NCBI GenBank assembly: GCA_964400875.1 | Contig: CAYNWK010000051.1 | Coordinates: 1 to 27,045, forward strand | Direction of reading: 5' to 3' | Source: CAYNWK01 sp964400875 | Lineage (GTDB): Bacteria; Chloroflexota; Anaerolineae; Anaerolineales; UBA4823 | DNA: 27,045 nt | Shown: piece after piece, positions 1 to 8,486 of the stretch | How positions within the stretch are numbered: position 1 is the first letter of the stretch | How the letters are laid out: each line of letters begins with the position of its first letter | The notes under the pieces: model-generated | Seen by the model: only the letters and a program-made list of their open reading frames with translations | Told to the model about the DNA's origin: nothing | The model's database searches: none | Made by a program: the position numbers and the translations under genes

Positions 1-1484
1 GGCGATTCTGCGATGACCTTGATCTTGTCCATCACGTCAGGGAAGTCTTCTTCGATGTTGGTGCGGGCATCCACGAAGGTAGCGCCCGCATCACAGTCGC
101 CGTTGTAAACGGAGATGACCACGGCGTCGTGACCACCGGCGTCGATGATCTCAGCCAGGTCGGTTTCGGGGTCGATGCCCTCCGCACGCATGGTGATGCT
201 GGGGATGATCCAGCCGGAGGTGGACAGCGGGTCCGGGCGGCAGAAGGTCTTGCCAGCCAGGTCAGCGATGCTGTTGATGCCCTCACCGGAGGTGGTCAAG
301 AGCACCTGTCCAACTGTGACGTAAGGGATCGAGAAGTCAACGATCTGGTCGCGTTCCTCAGTGATGGTCACACCGTCAGCCAGCCAATCGTACTCGCCGG
401 CTTGCATCGCCGGGAAGATACCATCCCAGGCAGCTTCCGTGAACTCAGGGGTACAATTGATCCGGTCGCAGATCTCGGTGACCACGTCGTAGTCCCAGCC
501 GATTGCCTCGCCGGTTCCCTCGTCGATGTAATTGAACGGTGGGTAGGCGTTCTCGACGGCGACGGTTAGCGTCGCGCCGCCCAAGTCAGGCATGGTCTCT
601 GGAGCGGCCATGGGTGCTTCGCCGTAAGGCTCGTTAGCCAGCTGCCACTTGCTGTTGAACTCGTCCAGCGTTCCGTCCTCGATCATCGAAATAAGCGCAG
701 CGTCAACCTGCTCAGTCAGTTCGCTCCCCGGCGGGAAGACGAAGCCGAGCTGCTCATCCGAGGTCAGCTGCCCGGCGACGGTCAGATCCTCTGGGTTTTG
801 GTTGATGAAACCGGTGGCGGAAACGTTGTCGATCACGATGGCATCGATATCGCCATTGAGCAGCGCCAACACGGCCGCGGGGAAATCCTCGAAGGAGCTG
901 ATTCGATCCTCGGGGAAGTAATCCTGGGCGACGATCTCGTTGGTGGTGCCGACCTGCGTGCCGATGATCGCCTCTTCGTTATCAATGAACGACTGGACGC
1001 TCGGCGCGCCGCCAGCGCGGGTGATCACCTGTCCCTGGTAGAAAGTGCTGCCGAAGCGTTGGGAAGCCAGGGCGACGTCAGCGCAGCCGCGCTCTTTAGC
1101 CAGGACGTAGCTGAAGGTGTTCAGCGCGCCCACGTGGGCTTCGCCGCTGCACATGGCTTCCAGGGCTGCCGTGTAATCAGTGGTGATGAAGGGCGTGACC
1201 ACCAGGCCGGTCTGGTCCTCGATCGCCTGGGCGATCTCGTCAGCACCAGACAAGACAACTTCGGTGTCCTGCGAGGGGACCAGCACCCAAAGGATCGGAT
1301 TCTCCTCCGTGCCGAGCCCAGCCTCCATCATGGCTTCAGTTGGCTCCGCCATGACCTCAGTCGGCTCTTCCATAGCCTCGGTGGGCGCTGCCGTTGCAGG
1401 CGCCTCGGTCGCCGCAGGCTGGCAGGCTGCCAGGACCATGCTGGCGATCATGAGAAAGATGAACAGGGGGTACAGTTTTTTCAT
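1..1484 (-). CDS. Substrate-binding lipoprotein with mosaic PhnD/GlnH lobes (partial, 3' end beyond window)
   Basis: Manual translation of the minus strand from ATG at 1484 gives 494 codons with no stop, so the C-terminus lies outside the window. The start has a good Shine-Dalgarno (GGAGG near 1494-1498). Residues 1-20 are a signal peptide ending in lipobox LAAC with Cys21, followed by a Pro/Thr/Glu/Ala linker to about residue 58. Residues about 62-157 look like lobe 1 of a PhnD-type phosphonate-binding protein. Residues about 162-281 look like the second half of a GlnH/HisJ amino-acid-binding protein (IGTQVGTTNEIVA, then DAIVIDN). Residues about 281-306 are a linker. Residues about 306-399 are the first half of a GlnH domain (YPPFNYID, ADGVTITEERDQIVDFS). 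From about residue 403 the PhnD fold resumes (SIADLAGKTFCRPD, STSGWIIPSI, HDAVVISVYNGDCDAGA). It should be the extracytoplasmic receptor for the permease encoded upstream. The ligand cannot be predicted. Family assignments are by recognition only. Confidence 0.85.
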   Translation of the reverse strand, partial: MKKLYPLFIFLMIASMVLAACQPAATEAPATAAPTEAMEEPTEVMAEPTEAMMEAGLGTEENPILWVLVPSQDTEVVLSGADEIAQAIEDQTGLVVTPFITTDYTAALEAMCSGEAHVGALNTFSYVLAKERGCADVALASQRFGSTFYQGQVITRAGGAPSVQSFIDNEEAIIGTQVGTTNEIVAQDYFPEDRISSFEDFPAAVLALLNGDIDAIVIDNVSATGFINQNPEDLTVAGQLTSDEQLGFVFPPGSELTEQVDAALISMIEDGTLDEFNSKWQLANEPYGEAPMAAPETMPDLGGATLTVAVENAYPPFNYIDEGTGEAIGWDYDVVTEICDRINCTPEFTEAAWDGIFPAMQAGEYDWLADGVTITEERDQIVDFSIPYVTVGQVLLTTSGEGINSIADLAGKTFCRPDPLSTSGWIIPSITMRAEGIDPETDLAEIIDAGGHDAVVISVYNGDCDAGATFVDARTNIEEDFPDVMDKIKVIAES

Positions 1485-1700
1485 AATTCTTTTCCTCCGA
1501 AAGGTTTTATGAGTGTAGGATCTTGCTGAAGGGCTCGTAATCCGCGTTAGGCATTCACCTCCTTTCTTATTCAGTCGTAAGATCGAGACGATCTTTTGGG
1601 ATTTTAGCAACTTATGAGAGGCTTGGCGTATTTGGGTGGGTTGCACATGCCCAGACACATCACACTCCTCGGGATCTGCGTAGCTCGCTTACCAGAATAA

Positions 1701-2582
1701 TCATTCTTCGAATTTCATCCTGTTTTCAAGGATTCTGACCCCAGCGGACAACACGAGGGTCATGGCTAAATATAAATACACGAGCACATTGAAGGTTTCC
1801 AGAGCGCGAAATGTGCTCGAGCGGCGTTTGCGGCCCAGCTGGGTCAGCTCGTTGACCGCCAGCACGGTCGCCAGGGCTGAGTCCTTCAGCAGAGAGATCA
1901 GGTCGTTGCCCAGCGGAGGCAGCACCCGGCGGATGGCTTGGGGCAGGACGACGAAACGCATGGTTTGGAAGTAGTTCATCCCTAGGGAACGAGCTGCTTC
2001 GATCTGCCCTCGGCCGATGGACTGGATGCCGGCTCGAAAGACTTCCGCCTCATAAGCCCCATAACCGAGCCCTAACGCAAGTATGGCGCGTACTTCGAAA
2101 GACACATCCCTGGATTGGAAGTCCGCCAGCGGTTGAAATATAACCATCAAAGCCGGGGTTTGTAAAGCCAGTCCCCAATTTCCCAGCGCGTTGACCAAAC
2201 CTTCGCCCAGCTCGACGACCACAAAGGCGACGTACAGGATCAACACGATCATGGGGATGCCGCGAATGATCTCTACATACAAGGTCGAGAAATTAAACAG
2301 GATAACGTTCTTCGAGGTGCGCATCATGCCCAGCAGTAAACCCACAACAATGGAAATCGTGAAAGAAAACAGCGTGATGCGGATGGTAACAACGAGGCCG
2401 TCTTTGAGGTAATTGAAGGTGTCCGCATATTGCTCGTCGGCGAAGATCAGGTAGGTCAGGATCAAGCCAGCAGCGAGCAGGATCAGCGCCCACCAGGGAA
2501 TCCGGGAAATATCGATACCCGCTAAAGTCCCACCGGTCGGGCGGGAGACTTCGGTTCGAGAGGTTTCCGGGATGGATTCCAT
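1701..2582 (-). CDS. Amino-acid-type ABC transporter permease (HisM/GlnP family)
   Basis: A polytopic inner-membrane subunit of 293 residues. A cytoplasmic N-terminal segment of about 28 residues is followed by a first membrane helix (about 29-47) and the binding-protein-dependent permease domain from about residue 58. The EAA-type loop that contacts the ATPase is clear at about 177-205 (YEAEVFRAGIQSIGRGQ, then EAARSLGM), followed by VVLPQAIRRVLPPLGND. That is the signature of the polar amino-acid 3TM permease family. An in-frame start exists 30 codons upstream, but the ATG at 2582 has AAGAGG seven bases ahead, so it is preferred. The gene is first in an operon with the binding protein at 1-1484 (217-nt spacer). 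No cognate GlnQ-type ATPase is in the window; it may lie beyond position 1. Substrate specificity is not visible. Confidence 0.92.
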   Translation of the reverse strand: MESIPETSRTEVSRPTGGTLAGIDISRIPWWALILLAAGLILTYLIFADEQYADTFNYLKDGLVVTIRITLFSFTISIVVGLLLGMMRTSKNVILFNFSTLYVEIIRGIPMIVLILYVAFVVVELGEGLVNALGNWGLALQTPALMVIFQPLADFQSRDVSFEVRAILALGLGYGAYEAEVFRAGIQSIGRGQIEAARSLGMNYFQTMRFVVLPQAIRRVLPPLGNDLISLLKDSALATVLAVNELTQLGRKRRSSTFRALETFNVLVYLYLAMTLVLSAGVRILENRMKFEE

Positions 2583-2834
2583 TTCAGGGCCTCTTAAGTA
2601 TTTGTACAGGCATAACCGCGCCACGCCCTGGTTTTCTGATCCATTGGGCCTGGATGCCACAATGACCTGCACCAGCTATCTGCGATTGACAGTAAGTGAC
2701 TTCTCGACTTGGGACTTCTTGAGGGACGCAGGGCAATTTCGGCGTGATGAACACTCCCATGATAGCGTTTGAGGTCTCGGCGGAGCTTAATATGGCGAGA
2801 GCGGCCCTTCCCCGCCTTTTCCTCTACTCAAAAA

Positions 2835-2863
2835 ATGATAACTCAAATTAGACTACATGGCAA
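2835..2863 (-). promoter_or_regulatory. Promoter of the permease/binding-protein operon
   Basis: On the minus strand TTGCCA (2863-2858) and TATCAT (2840-2835) are separated by exactly 17 bases, each one mismatch from the sigma-70 consensus. Transcription should start near 2828, leaving an untranslated leader of about 245 nt before the permease ATG. I see no recognisable riboswitch in that leader. Confidence 0.6.
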
Positions 2864-2961
2864 GTGACGATCGGCACGAGCTGCACGTCAGCCTGGGTTC
2901 ACTGCGCCGGGTTCAAAGCGCGTTAAGTAATACGGCGGGTTTGGGAGCCTGCCGGGCAAGC

Positions 2962-2990
2962 TTGCGCCCTCCCGAGCGAAGCGTTACAAT
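2962..2990 (+). promoter_or_regulatory. folC promoter, apparently leaderless
   Basis: TTGCGC (2962-2967), a 17-base spacer and TACAAT (2985-2990) sit immediately before folC. Only nine bases separate the -10 box from the ATG at 3000 and there is no Shine-Dalgarno, so the transcript should start within a few bases of the initiation codon. A 10-bp palindrome GCAAGCTTGC (2956-2965) overlaps the -35 box. Confidence 0.5.
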
Positions 2991-2999
2991 CCTTTCACC

Positions 3000-4388
3000 A
3001 TGAACATCGAACCCGCGTATCAGGAAACACTGGACTATCTGTATCGTTACGTTGATTATAGTATGGTGCGGAATTTGCGCTATTCTCCGGAAAAATTCGA
3101 TTTGAGGCGCATGTACGCCTTCGTCGAAGCGCTTGGAGATCCGCAAAAGCGTTATCGCATTTTACATGTCGCCGGCACAAAGGGAAAAGGCTCGGTGTCG
3201 GCCTTCTGCGCCAGCGTTCTGCGAGCCGCTGGTTACCGGGTCGGTTTGTATATTTCGCCCCACCTGATCGATTTCGCCGAACGCATGCAGGTGGACGGCG
3301 AAGCGATCCCACACCTTGAGTTAGTTGAGCTGGTTAACGAGCAAAAGAAGACGATCGAATCTATCCCCGAACTGACCACCTTCGAGATCACTACCGGCTT
3401 GGCGTTTCTTTATTTTGCCCAGCGGGAGGTCGATGTGGCGGTGTTCGAGGTTGGTTTGGGCGGCCGGCTGGACCCGACCAATATCGCCACGCCGCTGGTT
3501 TCCGTGATCACCTCCATCTCCTACGACCATACCAAGATCCTGGGCGATACGTTGAGCGAAATCGCCGGGGAGAAGGCGGGCATCATCAAGCCGGGCGTCC
3601 CGGTGGTATCCGCGCCGCAGAAAAGAGAGGCACGCCTGGTGATCGAACGGGTTGCTGCCGAGAAAAACGCCGCGCTAATCCAGGTGGGCGTCGATTATCT
3701 ATACCGGCCTGGAGAGCGCTCTTTTGAGGGGCAATCGCTGGAAATCTGGACTCCTGGTGAACAGGTCGATTTCGATGCTTACCTCTCCGCTGGAGAGAGC
3801 GGAGCCTGGCAGCCTGAACGCATAGAAATCCCTCTGCTCGGCCTCCACCAGGTCGAAAACGCCGCCACGGCCTATGCCGCGCTGCAGGTAGCCAAAGAAA
3901 GCGGTCTGGAGATCGAAGCCGCGGCGCTCCGCCAGGGATTTAAACAAACCGCCTGGCCTGGCCGTTTCGAGATCTTGCAGGATGAACCGCCGCTGGTATT
4001 GGACGCCGCCCACAACCGGGATTCGGCCCTGAAATTGCGCCTGGCGCTGGACGATTATTTCCCCGGCAGAGAGGTGTTGATGGTGTATGGCGCCTCGGAG
4101 GATAAGGACATCGATGGCATGTTCGCCGAATTGCTGCCGCGCGTCCAGACGGTGATCGCCACGCAGTCCGTTCACCCCCGCGCCCTCGAACCGGAGGTAA
4201 TCGTCAAGAAGGCGCAGCAGCGCGGCAGCCGGGCCACTGCCATCCCGCTGCTGGAGGATGCCCTGGAAACTGCTCTGCGCCAGGCCGATACGGATACAGT
4301 CGTTTTAGTCACCGGCAGCATTTTTGTGGTCGCAGCTGCCCGCCAGGTCTGGCTGGAAAGTTCGTCGGCCGGTAAGCTTTCCGGTTGA
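3000..4388 (+). CDS. folC: Folylpolyglutamate synthase / dihydrofolate synthase
   Basis: Cytosolic Mur-ligase-family enzyme of 462 residues that ligates glutamate to dihydropteroate and/or folates with ATP hydrolysis, in the folate pathway. The central-domain P-loop is AGTKGKGS (residues 58-65). The family motif EVGLGGRLDPTN (about 150-161) precedes SYDHTKILGDTLSEIAGEKA (about 174-193). The hinge and C-terminal domain shows LDAAHNRDS, and the C-terminus carries VTGSIFVVAAAR. Length is slightly above the usual 420-450. Whether it has dihydrofolate synthase activity, folylpolyglutamate synthase activity or both cannot be told from sequence. The upstream neighbour is divergent. lon follows in the same direction after 100 nt but has its own -10 box, so the two are not necessarily one operon. 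Confidence 0.93.
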   Translation: MNIEPAYQETLDYLYRYVDYSMVRNLRYSPEKFDLRRMYAFVEALGDPQKRYRILHVAGTKGKGSVSAFCASVLRAAGYRVGLYISPHLIDFAERMQVDGEAIPHLELVELVNEQKKTIESIPELTTFEITTGLAFLYFAQREVDVAVFEVGLGGRLDPTNIATPLVSVITSISYDHTKILGDTLSEIAGEKAGIIKPGVPVVSAPQKREARLVIERVAAEKNAALIQVGVDYLYRPGERSFEGQSLEIWTPGEQVDFDAYLSAGESGAWQPERIEIPLLGLHQVENAATAYAALQVAKESGLEIEAAALRQGFKQTAWPGRFEILQDEPPLVLDAAHNRDSALKLRLALDDYFPGREVLMVYGASEDKDIDGMFAELLPRVQTVIATQSVHPRALEPEVIVKKAQQRGSRATAIPLLEDALETALRQADTDTVVLVTGSIFVVAAARQVWLESSSAGKLSG

Positions 4389-4469
4389 ACCGGGACCCCC
4401 AGGTCTAACCTCTGCTGCAGGGGAATCCTGAGCGCTAACCACACCTGAGAATATCTTTGATGATGCAGG

Positions 4470-4475
4470 TATAAT
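4470..4475 (+). promoter_or_regulatory. -10 box of lon, very short leader
   Basis: A perfect TATAAT at 4470-4475 lies 13 bases before the lon ATG at 4489. No convincing -35 box is seen at 16-18 bases upstream (nearest TGAGAA at 18). There is no Shine-Dalgarno before the ATG, so the mRNA leader should be about six bases. I recognise no heat-shock operator such as a CIRCE inverted repeat here. Confidence 0.45.
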
Positions 4476-4488
4476 TCGGGAATAATCC

Positions 4489-7008
4489 ATGAGAAACGAC
4501 GACTGGTATTTTAGAGACGAGGAAGATGATTTTGGTGAGGCGCTGCACCGCCGCACCGAAGAACTTTACGGCGTTCCCGATGCGCTGCCGGATGAGGGGG
4601 GGCTGATCGAATGCCCTGTCCTACCATTGCGCGATCTGGTCGTTTTACCTCACATGGTTTCGCCTATTTTCGTAGGCCGCGAGGTGTCCTTGATGGCCAT
4701 CGACGAAGCCCAATTGGACGACCAGACGGTCATCGCCTTGCTGCAGCGGGATGCCGATGTAGACGAGCCGGGACCGGATGATTTCTTCTACATCGGCGTC
4801 GAGCTTGCCGTTGGGCGGCTGCTGAGCATGCCGGATGGCTCCAGCTCGTCCCTGGTCCAGGGGCGACGCAGGGTTGAAGTGGTGGAGTTCACCCAGGTCG
4901 AACCTTTCCTGATCGCACGCGCCCGCCGGGTTTATGAGCATCAGGAAGTTGACCGCGAAGGAGAAGCGACCGTGCGCACGGCGCTGGAGTTATTCGAGCG
5001 CTGCGTGCAGTTGGACCGCAGTTTGCCGGAAGAAGCTTACCTGTATGCCCTGAACATTGATGATCCGGGCTGGCTGGCGGATATGATTGCCACGGCTATC
5101 GCCCCCCCGTTAAGCGATCGGCAGGCTTTGCTGCTGCTAACCGATCCGCTTGAGCGGCTCAAACGCGTGGTGGCTTTACTGGCTAGCGAGGCGGATGTGC
5201 TCGAACTCGAAGATGAGATCCACTCCAGAGCCCAAGGAGAGGTGGATCGCTCGCAACGGGAATATTACCTCCGCGAGCAGATGAAGGTCATCCAGACCGA
5301 GCTCGGCGAGGGCGACATCTGGGCTCGCGAAGTACAGGAACTGCGCAGCCGCATTGAGGGCGTCAGCTTGCCGGAAGAAGTGCAGCTGTGCGCCATCAAA
5401 GAGGCCGACCGTCTGGCTCAAATGCCGCCCATGTCCCCCGAAGTCGGCATCATTCGTACCTACCTCGAATGGATACTTGATCTTCCCTGGATGGAGGCGA
5501 CCGAAGATAACCTGAATGTGCGCCATGCCAGCGAAGTATTAGAGGATCATCATTACGGGCTGCCCCGCGTCAAAGAACGCATTCTAGAATACATCGCCGT
5601 ACGCAGCTTGCGCCCCAAGCGCGCGCGCCAGCCTATCTTGTGCTTCGTCGGGCCTCCTGGAACCGGGAAAACCTCTTTGGGCAAATCCATTGCCGAGGCT
5701 CTGGGGCGCGAGTTCGTGCGCTTGTCGCTGGGTGGGGTGCGAGATGAAGCTGAGATACGCGGCCACAGGCGTACCTATATCGGCGCGCTGCCGGGGCGCA
5801 TCCTGCAAACCATGCGCCGGGCCGGCAAGATCAATCCCCTCTTCATGCTCGACGAGGTCGACAAGCTGGGCAATGACTTTCGCGGCGATCCTTCTTCGGC
5901 TTTATTGGAGGTGCTCGATCCCGAGCAAAACTTCTCCTTCTCCGATCACTACCTCGAGCTGCCGTATGATTTATCCAACGTGATGTTCATCACCACGGCG
6001 AATACAACCGGGACGATCCCCCCGGCGTTGTTGGACCGCATGGAATTGATCGATTTTCCCGGTTACGTTGAGGAAGAGAAGATGGAGATCGCCCGCCGTT
6101 TTCTGATTCCAAGGCAGATGGAAGAAAACGGGCTGGACGAAGGCGAGGTGCGTTTTTCCGATCAGGCCGTGCAGCGCGCGATTCGCGAGTATACCTACGA
6201 AGCCGGCGTGCGCAACCTCGAGCGGGAGTTAGGGCGCATCTGCCGGAAAATTGCCCGGCTCAAGGCTGAAAAGCGGCGTTATCCCAGCCAGGTCTCGGCT
6301 TCTTCTGTCGAGCGCTTTTTAGGACCGCCTCAGTTCTTCACCCTGGAAGCGGAGCAGAAAGACGAGGTAGGTGTCGCTACGGCGCTTGCCTGGACGGAAA
6401 ACGGCGGCGAGATTATGCCGGTCGAAGTGCTGCTGATGGAAGGCAAAGGCAACTTGCAAATCACCGGGCAGATAGGCAACGTGATGCAGGAATCCGCCCA
6501 GGCCGCGCTTTCTTACCTGAAATCCCGCTCTCAACCGCTGGAAATCGACCCTGAAGTGTACGACAACGTAGACGTGCACATTCACATCCCGGAAGGCGCC
6601 ATCCCGAAGGATGGACCCAGCGCGGGGATTACCATCGCCATTGCATTAATTTCAGCGTTTACCGGCCGTGAGGTGATGCGTGAGGTGGGTATGACGGGCG
6701 AGATCACCCTGCGCGGCCGGGTTCTCCCGGTGGGAGGCGTTCGGGAAAAGGTGTTGGCAGCCCACCGGGCCGGGCTCAAGCGTGTCTTGCTCCCGCTTCG
6801 CAACCAGAAAGATCTGATCGACGTGCCTAAAAAGGCGCTCAGCGACCTGGATATTGAAACCGTGGAGCACATGGACCAGGTGATCGAATTGGCCTTGAAA
6901 CCTCGCAAGCCGGTACGGGCTAAGCGAGCGACGAATTCGAAGTCTTCAACTCGCAAGCAAGCGAACAAATCTACCAAAGAGCCTCCCCCGGTCCAGCCGG
7001 GGGCCTGA
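4489..7008 (+). CDS. lon: ATP-dependent protease La (Lon), LonA type
   Basis: Soluble AAA+ serine protease of 839 residues that degrades misfolded and short-lived regulatory proteins. An acidic extension (1-38) precedes the Lon N-terminal substrate-binding domain (about 40-235) and a helical region (about 240-370). The AAA+ module has Walker A GPPGTGKT (388-395), Walker B FMLDEVDK (452-459) and sensor region FITTANTTG. The protease domain (about 620-805) holds the catalytic dyad: Ser711 in PKDGPSAG and Lys754 in VREKVLAAHRAG. The last 35 residues are a Lys/Arg/Ser-rich tail that I would not expect to be conserved. Length is normal for LonA. The next gene starts 34 nt downstream in the same direction and may be co-transcribed. 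Confidence 0.97.
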   Translation: MRNDDWYFRDEEDDFGEALHRRTEELYGVPDALPDEGGLIECPVLPLRDLVVLPHMVSPIFVGREVSLMAIDEAQLDDQTVIALLQRDADVDEPGPDDFFYIGVELAVGRLLSMPDGSSSSLVQGRRRVEVVEFTQVEPFLIARARRVYEHQEVDREGEATVRTALELFERCVQLDRSLPEEAYLYALNIDDPGWLADMIATAIAPPLSDRQALLLLTDPLERLKRVVALLASEADVLELEDEIHSRAQGEVDRSQREYYLREQMKVIQTELGEGDIWAREVQELRSRIEGVSLPEEVQLCAIKEADRLAQMPPMSPEVGIIRTYLEWILDLPWMEATEDNLNVRHASEVLEDHHYGLPRVKERILEYIAVRSLRPKRARQPILCFVGPPGTGKTSLGKSIAEALGREFVRLSLGGVRDEAEIRGHRRTYIGALPGRILQTMRRAGKINPLFMLDEVDKLGNDFRGDPSSALLEVLDPEQNFSFSDHYLELPYDLSNVMFITTANTTGTIPPALLDRMELIDFPGYVEEEKMEIARRFLIPRQMEENGLDEGEVRFSDQAVQRAIREYTYEAGVRNLERELGRICRKIARLKAEKRRYPSQVSASSVERFLGPPQFFTLEAEQKDEVGVATALAWTENGGEIMPVEVLLMEGKGNLQITGQIGNVMQESAQAALSYLKSRSQPLEIDPEVYDNVDVHIHIPEGAIPKDGPSAGITIAIALISAFTGREVMREVGMTGEITLRGRVLPVGGVREKVLAAHRAGLKRVLLPLRNQKDLIDVPKKALSDLDIETVEHMDQVIELALKPRKPVRAKRATNSKSSTRKQANKSTKEPPPVQPGA

Positions 7009-7042
7009 TCGCGCCCACATAGATCCTCGACATATTCGCCTG

Positions 7043-8476
7043 GTGAAACCGAATTTCGGATCCTTTCCAGACCTCAGTCAATTGCTGGCCCAGGGAATGG
7101 GGCCGAACCTGCATTGGTTCCCGGAAGATGTTCCCCTATCCAAAATGGCCACCACTCTAGTAGCCCTGGCGAATTCGCTTGGGGGTAAATTACTCTTGGG
7201 CATCGCCCCACGTTCAGGGCAGATACAAGGCTTACGCGATCCGGAATTAGCCATGGATCGTGTTTTCCAAGCCTGTTTACTGGTCGAACCTACCTTGGTA
7301 CTACCACTGCCGTTGGTTCAAGAGATCGAAGGTGAGCAAATCCTACATATCACCGTCCCGGACGGCCTGCCCAACGTCTATAACTTCGAAGGGCGTTACC
7401 TTTGGCGGGAGGGGAGCCAAAACAGCCCCATTCCTCCCAGGCGCTTGCGGCAGCTGCTGTTGGAACGCGGCGTGGTTCAATTCGAGTCGCGCTGTCCTCC
7501 CGAGGCCAGGCTGGACGACCTGGACAGCGGGCAGATCCTTGATTACGCCGAAACCGTGGGTTGGTCCGGAGAGGCGCCAAATAGGAAGGAGATTGTAGGA
7601 GGGGAATTGCTGCTCCGGCGGGGCTTACTAAAGCGAGTCGAGGATCAACTGCGCCCGACTTATGCAGCCGTGCTGCTCTTCGGGGTGCACCCGCAGCGCT
7701 GGGTCCCTTCCGCCAGCATCCTGGCGGCGCGCTTCTCTGGGACGACCTTCGGCGATCGCTTCATCAAGCAAGAGCTGAGCGGCACGCTGCCAGCCCAGCT
7801 GCGCCAGGCTGAAGGGTTTGTGCGCGACAACCTGCGACGGGAAGTCCGCATGCTCGGATTGAACAGCGAACAAGTCTTGGAGTACCCGGCTGAGGCGGTG
7901 CGCGAGTTGTTGGTTAATGCGGTCGCTCACCGGGATTACAACCTGCAGGGGGATACCATCCACTTGAACATCTTCGCCGACCGGCTGGTAGTCAGTTCGC
8001 CCGGTGGGTTGCCGGGACCCGTAACCCTGGAAAATTTACTCGAAGCGCGATTCTCTCGCAACGCCGTCATCGTCCAGGCCTTATCCGATCTGGGTTTTGT
8101 CGAACGCCTGGGCTACGGCCTGGATCGGGTGGTTGCCATCATGCGGGATTATGGGCTGCCTGAGCCGCGTTTTGAGGAGATCGGCGGAGCGTTCCGGGTC
8201 ACGCTATACAATGCATCCACGGAGGTGGCGGGTTCCGTGGACATCTCCCGGTACCGCGACCTGGGATTAAACCAGCGGCAAGAACGCGCCCTGAGTTATC
8301 TCGGGTCGCACAAGCGCATGACCAGTAGCAATTTCCAGGAGCTCTGCCCGGACGTTCACCCAGAGACGCTGCGGCGGGATTTCGCCGACCTGGTTGATCG
8401 CGGTATTTTGTTGAAGATCGGTGATAAAAAGGCTACCTACTATATTCTTAAAGAACTGCCGGCAGCCGGTAATTGA
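7043..8476 (+). CDS. AlbA_2 / RecG-C-like HATPase / winged-helix putative transcriptional regulator
   Basis: A 477-residue protein of the family often annotated as divergent-AAA or ATP-dependent-helicase-related regulator. The N-terminal Schlafen/AlbA_2 domain (about 20-135) has ALANSLGGKLLLGIAP followed by IQGL. The middle (about 280-390) is a GHKL-like HATPase_c_4 domain with N-box region AVRELLVNAVAHRDY and glycine-rich SSPGGLPG. The C-terminus (about 413-472) is a DeoR-like winged helix (PETLRRDFADLVDRGILLK). By family it is probably a nucleotide-responsive DNA-binding regulator; the target is unknown. Translation most likely starts at the GTG at 7043. There is no clear Shine-Dalgarno, and a weak -10-like CATATT lies six bases upstream. 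The acyl-CoA-binding protein gene begins 10 nt after its stop, suggesting co-transcription. Confidence 0.8.
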   Translation: MKPNFGSFPDLSQLLAQGMGPNLHWFPEDVPLSKMATTLVALANSLGGKLLLGIAPRSGQIQGLRDPELAMDRVFQACLLVEPTLVLPLPLVQEIEGEQILHITVPDGLPNVYNFEGRYLWREGSQNSPIPPRRLRQLLLERGVVQFESRCPPEARLDDLDSGQILDYAETVGWSGEAPNRKEIVGGELLLRRGLLKRVEDQLRPTYAAVLLFGVHPQRWVPSASILAARFSGTTFGDRFIKQELSGTLPAQLRQAEGFVRDNLRREVRMLGLNSEQVLEYPAEAVRELLVNAVAHRDYNLQGDTIHLNIFADRLVVSSPGGLPGPVTLENLLEARFSRNAVIVQALSDLGFVERLGYGLDRVVAIMRDYGLPEPRFEEIGGAFRVTLYNASTEVAGSVDISRYRDLGLNQRQERALSYLGSHKRMTSSNFQELCPDVHPETLRRDFADLVDRGILLKIGDKKATYYILKELPAAGN

Positions 8477-8486
8477 TGTCAGCATC

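Noticed and set aside
129..1529. Long plus-strand ORFs at 129-569, 649-921, 798-1529
   Set aside because: They are antisense shadows of the continuous minus-strand lipoprotein, which has a Shine-Dalgarno, a signal peptide and two recognisable families.
2583..2672. Upstream GTG start of the permease at 2672
   Set aside because: It would add 30 residues unlike a permease N-terminus, whereas the ATG at 2582 has a well-placed Shine-Dalgarno.
2584..2760. A 58-codon minus-strand ORF in the permease leader, ending one base before the permease ATG and rich in Gln near its middle
   Set aside because: No Shine-Dalgarno, unremarkable composition with only four Gln, and no pairing segments found; the abutting stop may be chance.
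2956..2965. GCAAGCTTGC palindrome over the folC -35 box as an operator
   Set aside because: Ten bases with no spacer symmetry beyond them; short palindromes of this kind are expected by chance.
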